Positions 54,984 to 63,073 of a DNA stretch of 64,000 bases are shown one piece after another. Numbering within the stretch: the stretch's first letter is position 1; each line of letters opens with the position of its first letter. Both the position numbers and the translations under genes were made by a program. Below the pieces are notes generated by a model. It was not told where the DNA came from. It saw nothing but the letters and a program-made list of their open reading frames with translations, and did no database searches. The DNA comes from Halobacillus sp. A1 (GTDB taxonomy: Bacteria > Bacillota > Bacilli > Bacillales > Halobacillaceae), in NCBI RefSeq assembly GCF_024189295.1, contig NZ_JAIZEN010000015.1, forward strand, positions 1 through 64,000, given 5' to 3'.

Positions 54984-55050
54984 GGTGGAATTCACGACTC
55001 AAAATCGTGTTCTTCACGGAGTGTCGGTTCGACCCCGACCACCGGTATCA
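54984..55050 (+). pseudogene. tRNA-Leu (CAA) remnant
   Basis: The anticodon arm cacgactcaaaatcgtg, the long variable arm ttcttcacggagt and the T arm gtcggttcgaccccgac are intact and match tRNA-Leu(CAA). The D arm is lost and the 5' strand of the acceptor stem does not pair with ccaccggta. It is therefore a 3'-biased tRNA fragment, the usual footprint of an element that integrates at a tRNA 3' end. Confidence 0.83.
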
Positions 55051-55054
55051 ATAC

Positions 55055-55177
55055 GCGACGGGTACGTTCACCACAAACAGGACATCGTTGGGTCCTCTTT
55101 GGAACTTTAATATGAGGGAGAAGAGAATCTTCATCTTCCTCAGATTTCGTGATATTCACTTCTTCTAATCCGGGCAA
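55055..55177 (-). pseudogene. ISL3-family transposase N-terminal fragment
   Basis: On the minus strand an open frame (LPGLEEVNITKSEED, then VPKRTQRCPVCGERTRRV) reads like the zinc-finger N-terminus of an ISL3 transposase. It ends at about 55055 where the frame runs into the tRNA-Leu fragment. The catalytic domain is absent. The join with the tRNA remnant makes a chimeric open frame of no meaning. Confidence 0.62.
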
Positions 55178-55403
55178 AGTCTGTTAAACTATATGTACAC
55201 GCAACTCCTTTACTGCTTGTTTCTCGACAATTCAAGTTTAAAGGTAATAGGAGAGTTTGCATGTATTTTTTATGCCGAATTCTCTAAAACCCAACATATA
55301 TTTTAGAGCCAATATTATAGGCCCTTGATAAATCAACCTTATTTAAAATTGAAGGCTTTTTAATCAAGGGTCTAATATATAACTTAATTGATATAGATTT
55401 AGA

Positions 55404-56807
55404 CTAATTATGTGCAGCCGTATTAATTTCAAATACTTCTTGCTCAAATTGATTGAGGGCTTTTTGTTTTAGCTTATCAATTAATTGTTCGCTCTTTTCA
55501 ATTTTTTTATGGTGTACTTCGACATATTTAATTATTTCCCTTTGAATTTCTAAAGGTGGTTTCGGAATAGGGAAATTATTTAATTTTTTAGAATCAATGC
55601 TTTGAACTGTGGTACTACTTTTTACCAACTTTAACAGTAACTTTTGAGCGTATTTCAAAAAATAATGTAGGTACTCTTTAAGAATGCCTACTGTACTTTT
55701 AAGTTCAAAAGCCCTTAGATCTTGATTTATTGTAACTGGAACCGTGTTCACTGCTATTGGAACAGTATGTTGTAGAATTCCACTTCTTACAACTGCTAAG
55801 ATTGAATTCTCTGGTATTATTTTTGCTGCTTTTTCATCAATTGCCTTATTAGTAACTTTATCAATTGAATCAGAGACTAAATCAGTTTTCATATCTTTAG
55901 GTGATACCCATGGAATATTTCCGTTCCAATAGTCAGGACTTTTTTTGGATGGGGTCCCTCCGCTCCTTCCAATACATAGCTCTCCAAGAGATTGGGTTGG
56001 ATAAATTGAACTAAATACAGATCCTGAATGCTTGCCCCCTAATAAGTATTCTAATGACCATAAATTCATATCTTTGTAATTAATAAATTGTAACCCTTTT
56101 TTTATCTTACTTTCTGGAGTTTTAATACCCAAGATCTTAAGTATAAACTGTTCCACATCTTGTTGTATCGTAGTGATATTATTTTGAAGAACCTGCGTTT
56201 TTTCCATTTTTCGATTATACTTTCGAACTATTGATTTTTGTATTGGCAAAGGAGGGAGTGGAATTTCAATATCCAGAAAAAACTTTTCTTGTAGATAATG
56301 TCGTCCTGTCGTTCCTACGCTCGCACTTTGGCAATATAGGTGGAATTCCTTTGAAGATGTGAGTAAATTTAAAAAATACGGATCAATAGCCTTATAATTC
56401 ACATCAAAAGCCCAAAAGTTTCCAGTGATAATCCCATTATCACACTCTGTTGGAACTACCCCAAAAGCACCATTGCGAGCATCGATTTTAGAAAGTAGAA
56501 ATTGCCCGGCTTTTATTAAAAATTGCATTTTAGTACCGATTTTTTTACCTTCTACCTCATTTCGCAGCTTAATACCTTTGTTGTTTAAGCTAATTGTTGG
56601 TCTTTTATAGATTTTTTTATCTTCAATCCTTATTGCAGTCTTATTACGTGTAAGAATGTCACCCAATTTAACTAGAGGATACTTATTTGAAAACTTCAAT
56701 TGGTTACCAAGAAGGGAGTACGTACTCCAATTGTTTACATCCTTGTATTTCACAGTATTTATAAATTTATATGTTTTAGGTATTTGTTTATGAGAGGTCT
56801 TATTCAT
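55404..56807 (-). CDS. Restriction-modification specificity subunit (HsdS-like, two TRDs)
   Basis: A 467-aa DNA-recognition subunit. Two target-recognition domains (about 10-200 and 240-445) each end in a helical spacer (IPLPPLPIQKSIVRKY; IPKPPLEIQREIIKYV). The two halves open with related segments, FINTVKYKDVNNWS and FINYKDMNLWS, showing internal duplication. It recognises a bipartite site for the adjacent nuclease-methylase. It overlaps that gene by 8 bases on the minus strand. Very low GC compared with the ICE. Confidence 0.87.
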   Translation of the reverse strand: MNKTSHKQIPKTYKFINTVKYKDVNNWSTYSLLGNQLKFSNKYPLVKLGDILTRNKTAIRIEDKKIYKRPTISLNNKGIKLRNEVEGKKIGTKMQFLIKAGQFLLSKIDARNGAFGVVPTECDNGIITGNFWAFDVNYKAIDPYFLNLLTSSKEFHLYCQSASVGTTGRHYLQEKFFLDIEIPLPPLPIQKSIVRKYNRKMEKTQVLQNNITTIQQDVEQFILKILGIKTPESKIKKGLQFINYKDMNLWSLEYLLGGKHSGSVFSSIYPTQSLGELCIGRSGGTPSKKSPDYWNGNIPWVSPKDMKTDLVSDSIDKVTNKAIDEKAAKIIPENSILAVVRSGILQHTVPIAVNTVPVTINQDLRAFELKSTVGILKEYLHYFLKYAQKLLLKLVKSSTTVQSIDSKKLNNFPIPKPPLEIQREIIKYVEVHHKKIEKSEQLIDKLKQKALNQFEQEVFEINTAAHN

Positions 56808-59100
56808 AAATTTTCATGCTCTTTCCTAATCCATTTTGTACTATACCTGTTTCTTCAATAAAGTTTGTTGTTTTATTCTTTTTAGTTTCCCATAATTGAT
56901 TTTCAATTCGATAGTCATTGTATTCGGAGGATACGTCTTCAAGTTCATTATCAGTTACCGCTCCTGTACTAGTAATTCCAGCTTTTTCAACTTGTACAAC
57001 AGGAACATCATAATCAAAGTATTCTTTTAATAATTTTTTTGATTCTTCACTAATTAAATTTTCAATTTTAATTAGATCCTTCTTTACTATTTTCCTTAAC
57101 TCTCTTAATTGAATACGTAACTGACTTTTTTTTCTTTTATCGGTTGTATCCTTTATTTCTGCTTCCATTTTATTTACAGGATCTAGAATTTCTTCTATTT
57201 CCTTCTCATATCTTTCTCTTACTTCCTGTCTAGATTTTTCTTTTAGTGTATTATACTCATCTGCTTCTTTTTCAGTAAATTTTTTAAGAAATACTATGCT
57301 TGGTTTTACGTTCGCTCCAGCAGCAATAAACACATCTTGTGGGATAGAAGTAATCAATAAAATGCGAGCTTTTCCTTCAAAATATTCCCTAACAACTTGA
57401 AGTTGGGATATGTTTAATACACCCTCAGGTAAAACAATGCCCATTCTGCCACCAGGCTTAAGTAATTTTAAACATCTTTCCATAAACAATACTTCAGTCA
57501 ATGTACTATGATTTCCAAGATCAAATAAATCTAAAAGATTTGATCCAATATTGTTAGACACTTGTCCCATCGCTTTAAGAAAATCGTCCCCGAAACGTTC
57601 TTTATTTAACTTAATTTTTTCAGGATCTTTAGTGCTATCTGCTTCTGATATCTTAGTATCTCTGGAAATTCTAGCACCGAAAGGGGGATTGGTTAATATA
57701 ACGTCGAATCTTTCTTCGAAAACACCGCCTATATTAATTAGACCATCATGATGATAAACCCCACCGTGGCCATCCCCATGCATAATCATATTCATTTTGG
57801 CAGTTCTTGCACTTCTTGGCTCGGCATCAGTGCCAAAAATTCTATTGTAACTTAAATCACCAATTCTAGTATTCTTATCTGTAGGGTCAAGTTCTTCATT
57901 TAAGATCGCAGTAGCTTCATTTATTTTATTTATAATTTTACTTTGTTCTTCATCAGGAAGGTTATCGAATTCATCAGAAATAAGCTTTGACTTAATTTCC
58001 CGTTTTGCACTATTAATTTCATTTTCAATTTTTGTTCTAATATGTTCATAAGCACTAATTAAAAAACCACCTGTGCCACAGCATGGATCACATACAATTT
58101 CTGTTTCTTGAGGATCCAAAACACTAGTCATAAAGCTTACTACACTACGTGGTGTGAAAAATTGTCCTAAGTTTCCTCTAAAAGTTTTACCCAAAAATTC
58201 TTCGAAGGCAATACCTTTGACATCATCTGAAGTATCTGAGAGGTTGTATTTTTCTAGTAAACGTACTATTTCTAAAAAACTAGCTTCTCTAATTTTTATC
58301 GTATCATCTTTGTCGAATATTTCTTCATTAATAAAGTGAAGTTTTGTCTGGTTAAATATGTGCTGGTAAAAAGGGACGCCTGTACTATCTGTTTCCAAAT
58401 AAGATTCTTTTAGTTCTAGGAATCTTTTTTTAGAAAATACTTGTCGTTCTTTTCCCTTCGTTCTCTCATAACGTATTTTCATAAAAAGTATTTTTGATAT
58501 TTCATCAAAAGCCATCTCTGGAGATAGTTTATCATTATTTCGAATTACATTATGACAGGAGAAAAGAAGATTTTGAAATTCATCTCTTGTAAATGCTCTT
58601 GTCTCATTTAATAGAGCATTTATTTTTTTGTTATCGTTAATATCGCTAGCATGAGGGATGTTTCTAATTTCTTCATTAAATTCATCGGGCATTGTATCTT
58701 CATTTGTTTTAAAGAATCGAGTTTGTTTTTCATTTGTACAAACAAAAAACTTTGCTCTAGCCCAGCCAGCATAGTTTGCCCCTTGAAAGAAATCCCCACG
58801 CTGAATCTTTACATTTTCTGCCTTACACTCTACAACAATTAAGGCGTGCTTTCTGTCTAGTTTATCTTGTTCACTTTTCCAAATTACAATGTCCGCTCTT
58901 GCCTTACCAAGACCTCTATTTGAATTATTAACGGTAACTTCTTGCCTCATTTGTTTAAGGTCGTAGCCGTAATCATTTACAAGAATGGTTATGTAGTTTT
59001 GTCTGACGTGTTCCTCAGGCGTTAAGATCAACCAATTGTTCTTTAGTGGTGCAAAGATCTTATTTTTGCCATTATCTATTTGTACCTCTATCATTTTCAT
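56800..59100 (-). CDS. BcgI-like nuclease-methyltransferase fusion (RM subunit)
   Basis: A 766-aa protein. The N-terminal 110 residues are an HsdR_N-type PD-(D/E)xK nuclease: Asp70 in KARADIVIW and ECK at 91-93. Next are an HsdM-type helical region and an N6-adenine methylase with motif I DPCCGTGGFL near 337 and motif IV NPPF near 470; the C-terminal part has a coiled coil. There is no helicase. Cleavage plus methylation in one chain with a separate S subunit is the type IIB (BcgI) design. RBS aaagaggtaat. Paired with the hsdS-like gene. Confidence 0.85.
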   Translation of the reverse strand: MKMIEVQIDNGKNKIFAPLKNNWLILTPEEHVRQNYITILVNDYGYDLKQMRQEVTVNNSNRGLGKARADIVIWKSEQDKLDRKHALIVVECKAENVKIQRGDFFQGANYAGWARAKFFVCTNEKQTRFFKTNEDTMPDEFNEEIRNIPHASDINDNKKINALLNETRAFTRDEFQNLLFSCHNVIRNNDKLSPEMAFDEISKILFMKIRYERTKGKERQVFSKKRFLELKESYLETDSTGVPFYQHIFNQTKLHFINEEIFDKDDTIKIREASFLEIVRLLEKYNLSDTSDDVKGIAFEEFLGKTFRGNLGQFFTPRSVVSFMTSVLDPQETEIVCDPCCGTGGFLISAYEHIRTKIENEINSAKREIKSKLISDEFDNLPDEEQSKIINKINEATAILNEELDPTDKNTRIGDLSYNRIFGTDAEPRSARTAKMNMIMHGDGHGGVYHHDGLINIGGVFEERFDVILTNPPFGARISRDTKISEADSTKDPEKIKLNKERFGDDFLKAMGQVSNNIGSNLLDLFDLGNHSTLTEVLFMERCLKLLKPGGRMGIVLPEGVLNISQLQVVREYFEGKARILLITSIPQDVFIAAGANVKPSIVFLKKFTEKEADEYNTLKEKSRQEVRERYEKEIEEILDPVNKMEAEIKDTTDKRKKSQLRIQLRELRKIVKKDLIKIENLISEESKKLLKEYFDYDVPVVQVEKAGITSTGAVTDNELEDVSSEYNDYRIENQLWETKKNKTTNFIEETGIVQNGLGKSMKIYE

Positions 59101-59214
59101 TACCTCTTTGCATTATATTTTATCCAAATATTATAACATATTTGATGATGAATTTATTTTTACTAACTTTATATTTTTAAAAAAATAATTCATTAAAAAC
59201 CCAATCCCACACTA

Positions 59215-59754
59215 ATGCAAAAAGAGGAACTTAAAAAATGGTTTTGGAAGGTTGCATTAAGCAGGTGCTTTGCTTCTTTTAACATAGCTCAAATAACAAT
59301 AGATTTACAGCAAATTAGAAAGTTTACTTTAGGTGAAATTGAAGTTAATAAATTTATAGATTATGACAAATTTGTTAGGGAAAACTTTAGGTTAAATAAA
59401 GCAAGCAGTAAAACTTTTGCCTTGTTTTTAGAAGAGAGACGACCACTGAGTTTATTAGATGGCTTAAGAATAAACACAGATAAATCATTAGCTGTGGTAA
59501 ACAGACATAAATATCATTATATCTTCCCTAAAGATTTCCTTAAATCATCAGTGATTAATAACATTGACCCACACTCCAACATTTGCTTATTAAGTATGGG
59601 GAATAACAGAACAATATCAAATTCACGACCTTCAATTTATATCAACGAATTAGAAAACATCCTGGGAGATAAATTGGAAGAAGTTTTAAAAAGCAACTAT
59701 ATGGATAATGAGGCTTACACGGCTGCATTAGATGAAGACTATGAAAGTTTTTAA
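59215..59754 (+). pseudogene. C-terminal fragment of a DUF262/DUF1524 (GmrSD-like) protein
   Basis: A 179-aa open frame beginning at an ATG without a ribosome site. It contains LKKWFWKVALSRCF near the start and the His-Pro motif HYIFPKDF near 103-110 with NICLLSMGNN downstream, which resemble the C-terminal HNH-type DUF1524 region of DUF262 proteins (GmrSD/BrxU group of modified-DNA restriction enzymes). The whole N-terminal nucleotide-hydrolysing DUF262 domain is missing, so it is probably a decayed gene. Confidence 0.65.
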
Positions 59755-60128
59755 TAGCGAGGTCTATACTATTAAAAGATGCAGCAATGGATTTAAGTGC
59801 AGATTATAGAGGCTCATTCAACAAAAAAATTTAAAATAAGTATTCTAATAAGTATAAATTGAAAATTGCTAGCCAATTCATCAGGGGTTATTTTACAGGT
59901 ATAAAACTAACCCTTATACCATAAATAGCCCCAATCCATCTTCAGTGATAACAGATTGTTTGTAAGACCCTCTATCTGTTGGATAATAAAGAATAATAGA
60001 TTCAGCCTCCCTTACTAGAGAAACGGTCATCAATATATAGGATCTAAAAATTGGAAATTTTAACTTGAAAAGGAATTTTTATAATTTATAATTATATAAA
60101 TAGAGGAATTAAAAAAGGGGGAGGAATA
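59755..60128. other. Intergenic region after the DUF262 fragment
   Basis: No gene is supported in these 374 bases. A 38-codon open frame on the minus strand (59917-60033) has no ribosome site. The last 30 bases hold the aaaagggggagg ribosome site of the next gene. Confidence 0.5.
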
Positions 60129-60722
60129 TTGACTCAGGAAACAGACAATAAAGATAATAAGAGAGAAGATAGTTCGTTATTGCACTCAACCCAGCCTAAA
60201 GAGGAAACCCCAACTAAATACCCCTCATCAGAACTAATTCTCTCTGCTATTCTTAGAGAATACGATAAAGAAGATGAGAGAGCTAAGACTTTAGATACAA
60301 GAGTTGGGATTTTCATTTCATTGTCTGGCGCATTACTATTATTCATTTCTTCTTATGTAAAGCTATCTCTATTAATAGATACACAGGTGAACAGTGTTTA
60401 TGGAGCAGTACCCTATGCTTTTTATCTTATTTTTACAATTTCATCACTTATCTTGTTAGTAGCAAGTGTTATTTATTTTCTTAGAGTTGTTTCAATTAGA
60501 AATTATGAAAGGGTTGGACTTGAAGAATTTAAACAAGAGGAAAACAATAAAGCTAACCAGGACGTTGTAGCATATTCGCTCATAAAAATTTATTGCCAAA
60601 ATATTAGTTTTAACTCCAAAGTAAATGATGAAAAGGTAAAATTGTATAAGAAAGGTATCTTTTCAATCGCTCTAGCTCTAATATTAACAGTCCCATTATA
60701 TATCATTTCTATTAATTTATAA
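60129..60722 (+). CDS. Unrecognised three-helix membrane protein
   Basis: A 197-aa protein. A hydrophilic start (about 1-58) leads into an EYDKEDERAKTLDTRVGIF segment, two membrane helices (about 60-80 and 92-115), a cytosolic stretch with NNKANQDVVAYSLIK, and a last helix (176-195). The topology with a charged pre-helix segment recalls small membrane effectors of phage defence (SLATT or DUF5706 type), but I do not recognise a family. TTG start at 60129 with aaaagggggagg. In a probable operon with the next gene. Confidence 0.65.
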   Translation: MTQETDNKDNKREDSSLLHSTQPKEETPTKYPSSELILSAILREYDKEDERAKTLDTRVGIFISLSGALLLFISSYVKLSLLIDTQVNSVYGAVPYAFYLIFTISSLILLVASVIYFLRVVSIRNYERVGLEEFKQEENNKANQDVVAYSLIKIYCQNISFNSKVNDEKVKLYKKGIFSIALALILTVPLYIISINL

Positions 60723-60746
60723 GCTAATAAAGGAGGTGAGATAATA

Positions 60747-60947
60747 TTGACTGATAAGGAAAGTCTTTCAGATTTGATTTCTAGATATGGTGATAGTAAC
60801 AATAATAGTGATGATGGACAAACTCCATCATTTCGTTCGGAACGTATTGAAAAATCTGATAAACCCACATTTAAATCAAGACAGACGTTCGAATATCTGA
60901 CTCCAGAAGAAGCTTTAAAAATTCTAAAGCAAAGACCAAAAAGATAA
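60747..60947 (+). CDS. Hypothetical protein, 66 aa
   Basis: A small hydrophilic, serine- and lysine-rich protein (SDLISRYGDSNNNSDDGQ; LTPEEALKILKQRPKR at the end). TTG start at 60747 with a strong aaaggaggtga site. It follows the membrane-protein gene by 24 bases and probably shares its transcript. Function unknown. Confidence 0.65.
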   Translation: MTDKESLSDLISRYGDSNNNSDDGQTPSFRSERIEKSDKPTFKSRQTFEYLTPEEALKILKQRPKR

Positions 60948-61092
60948 TTAATTGGCTTTTGTATTAAAGGGAGAATGCTCAGGTAATAAGCATTTTCCTT
61001 TTTTGTTAAATGGATAAAGTTATTAGAGCATGAAGCTACAATGATAGTTCGAGCACTTGCAGCGCATCGAGTTCATGTTTTCTCCAAATTGA

Positions 61093-61135
61093 TAAAAAAA
61101 AACCTCAACCAAATGGTAAAGTGAGGTTTAAAAAA
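61093..61135 (-). terminator. Terminator of the 61178-61423 gene
   Basis: Perfect 8-bp stem AAACCTCA (61100-61107) with TGAGGTTT (61122-61129); the A run at 61093-61100 reads as a T run on the minus strand. Confidence 0.82.
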
Positions 61136-61177
61136 GATTAAGTGCTTAAGGAAAGAAACATTCTCCGTATTATAGTC

Positions 61178-61423
61178 TTACCAATCAACCGACGCTCTGT
61201 TTGGTGGGTGAAGTAACTTAACATACTCAATAGAATTATGTTTCAATGAAGCATCACCAATTTGTACAAACCCATTTTCAGTTACTTTGTCTAATTTTGT
61301 TTCTTGGATTTCCTCAATGATTTGTTCATCTGTTAGCCCGAAAGTTTGATATCTTACTTCTGTTTTCTCAATCGTACCATTTACATTTATTCCGATTTCA
61401 ATAAGTGTGTAAACTTCTGCCAT
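61178..61423 (-). CDS. Hypothetical protein, 81 aa
   Basis: A small soluble acidic protein (MAEVYTLIEIGINVNGTIEK; ends HPPNRASVDW). The ribosome site aaaaggagggg is strong and a terminator follows, so it is a real transcription unit. Family not recognised. It sits among decayed genes in the low-GC island. Confidence 0.65.
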   Translation of the reverse strand: MAEVYTLIEIGINVNGTIEKTEVRYQTFGLTDEQIIEEIQETKLDKVTENGFVQIGDASLKHNSIEYVKLLHPPNRASVDW

Positions 61424-61643
61424 CTTATCCCCTCCTTTTATTTTGATTATAAATCAAAATAATTTATTTCCAAGTAGTTCCATGAAGTCTTTTCTAACTT
61501 ATTTCAAAAAAAGAGAGAGTTAATCATCTGAATCAAAATGAATTTTGTATAAATTGTATAGACGTTTTCGGTTAATTTAACGAGTTATTGTATATATTTG
61601 GTACAATAGATATATAAATTACATAAGAAGCGGTGATTTTACA

Positions 61644-61934
61644 TTGCAAAGCAACTTTTCTTTTTTACGTGGAAAGTGGGTTGTTCTGGCTAACTTAGGC
61701 GAAGCAGCTGAGAATAACGTGAACCAAGATCCGCAGCGTAATCAAATCTACCAGCTTTAACTTTGAATGCATATGATGATTTAATAAATTTCAATCTACT
61801 TCCCAACCTGCTAAACAAAGTTTTTCATCTATGATAGAACGGCAAGTTTAGGGCAATATGACTTTTTTATAGTAGATGAAGCTCACCGAGATTATACAGT
61901 TGGCCGAGAAATGACTGAGGAAGAACTAGAGTAA
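61644..61934 (+). pseudogene. Decayed type I restriction gene hsdR
   Basis: Two pieces of an HsdR-like protein remain in order. 61644-61760 encodes an N-terminus (TTG start; SNFSFLRGKWVVLANLGEAA, then a stop after 38 codons) matching the usual HsdR start. 61833-61934 encodes YDFFIVDEAHR, a helicase motif II segment, running directly into DYTVGREMTEEELE and a stop. Most of the nuclease and motor domains are deleted. No intact hsdM partner of normal type I form is present beside it. Confidence 0.72.
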
Positions 61935-62160
61935 GGCTGCTCACGGAACAGCTAACTATCTTCCCCTTGCTGTATTGATTGAATACTCGTCCCTAGCAGA
62001 AAAATAAAATTCCAACTATTTTAAAAAAATTTAATTACCTACAAATACCACTGACATAACAATTATAAAAAAACGATTTAGAACCCTGGCGAGGAAATAC
62101 TATCCTGGTATGCCTATACTTTCTTTTTTCGAATTAATTTAGTTGATAAGGAGGTTTAAG
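61935..62160. other. Intergenic region after the hsdR relic
   Basis: Short non-coding stretch with stop codons in all frames; the aaggaggttt ribosome site at 62148-62157 belongs to the next gene. Possibly further decayed sequence. Confidence 0.4.
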
Positions 62161-62430
62161 ATGGATAAACATAAGATTCATTATGAACAAGGCGAAGTGA
62201 TAAAACCTGATTTTGATGTGGAAGATGCTAAGTCTTTGGCAATATATGCTGAAATACCTTTGAAGATATTAGAAAAGGATAAAAATCGAATTGAAATCTG
62301 TAAAAGCGACGTTTTTTGTGCCGAAGGTAAACAGTCTCTTCTAAACCTACAATCTAAAACTAAACTTGTTGAAGTAATAGCAATAGGTAGTGGAGAAACA
62401 GTTTATCCGAACATTATAAAATACTCCTAG
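62161..62430 (+). CDS. Hypothetical protein, 89 aa
   Basis: A small soluble protein (MDKHKIHYEQGEVIKPDFD start, GSGETVYPNIIKYS end) with aaggaggttt ideally placed before the ATG at 62161 and a strong terminator right after the stop. Not recognised. Its clean signals suggest a real, expressed gene within the otherwise decayed island. Confidence 0.65.
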   Translation: MDKHKIHYEQGEVIKPDFDVEDAKSLAIYAEIPLKILEKDKNRIEICKSDVFCAEGKQSLLNLQSKTKLVEVIAIGSGETVYPNIIKYS

Positions 62431-62462
62431 CTTAAACCGTTGTGGGGGGTTTAAGCTTTTTT
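62429..62462 (+). terminator. Terminator after the 62161 gene
   Basis: Perfect 10-bp stem AGCTTAAACC (62429-62438) with GGTTTAAGCT (62448-62457), followed by T6. Confidence 0.9.
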
Positions 62463-62553
62463 ATCGCCATTTCATAAATCTAAGAAATTATAATTTCACT
62501 TCATAATAATGTTATAATATGTAAAAAAAGCAAAAGTAAGAGGAGGGTACTGA

Positions 62554-62691
62554 GTCTATCTATATAGAAACAAAGTACAGCATTTAGAAAGTTGTATTGC
62601 CGATATTGGTAAATTAACTGTTAAAGAACAGGATAAATTGTCAAGCTTACAATGTGATAAAAAAATACATAATAGTAATAAAAGTGTTTGA
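62554..62691 (+). pseudogene. Possible Spo0E-like remnant
   Basis: An open frame of about 45 codons after aggaggg, with no standard start codon. The segment KLSSLQCDKKIHN has the S-x3-D spacing of the Spo0E-family SQELD motif, preceded by a helix like that family. Resemblance is weak; it may be a broken aspartyl-phosphate phosphatase gene or chance. Confidence 0.3.
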
Positions 62692-62719
62692 TATTAAATT
62701 TATTTAAAGAGGGATATTA

Positions 62720-63073
62720 ATGAGAATTGACGAACATAAGATTGAAGGATGTTACATCTATGCAAAAAAATATTATCATCATCAAATTGACCGAATAGAA
62801 GCAACAAACTTGGTTTATAAATACTTTGGTATGAATCAGGGTTCTGCGAACGATTACATTCAAGCCTTTTATTGCATGATGAATGGAGAAAGATACACTA
62901 GAACAATTAATACAAAGGCAACTAAATACTTTCTGGAAAGAATTGAAAGGGAATTTGGAGACAATTATCTTGAAAATGCGTTGCTTGCTGTGAAAAAGCA
63001 TACAGAATATTATGGTAGTGTTAGTAAGGGTCGCTTGAGGGGTATTGAAAACATTTTAAAAAATTATAATTAA
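62720..63073 (+). CDS. Hypothetical protein, 117 aa
   Basis: A helical, tyrosine-rich soluble protein (SANDYIQAFYCMMNGERYTR near 53-72; FLERIEREFGDNYLENAL near 81-98). The pattern of a conserved SA-DYI start and an ARG-like NGE motif recalls helper domains found beside HNH restriction nucleases of the McrA type, but this is only resemblance. RBS aagaggga. No partner nuclease is visible next to it. Confidence 0.6.
   Translation: MRIDEHKIEGCYIYAKKYYHHQIDRIEATNLVYKYFGMNQGSANDYIQAFYCMMNGERYTRTINTKATKYFLERIEREFGDNYLENALLAVKKHTEYYGSVSKGRLRGIENILKNYN

Larger units (their letters stand above)
25170..54990. mobile_element. Integrative and conjugative element (approximate limits)
   Basis: The stretch contains an integrase, ImmA/ImmR-type regulators with operators, an excisionase-like gene, a replisome-organiser-like gene, a complete type IV secretion operon, relaxase and accessory genes. 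The module order at the left end (integrase, immA, immR, xis) follows ICEBs1. It also carries a metabolic cassette at 27472-34363. No flanking direct repeat was found by eye, so both limits are estimates. Confidence 0.8.

Noticed and set aside
54959-55177. Open frames on both strands over the tRNA-Leu remnant
   Set aside because: They are chimeras of the tRNA fragment and the ISL3 fragment; the VGVEPTL peptide is what a translated tRNA-Leu T arm gives.
59917-60033. 38-codon minus-strand open frame between the DUF262 fragment and the TM gene
   Set aside because: No ribosome site, no recognisable product and no terminator; probably chance or decayed sequence.
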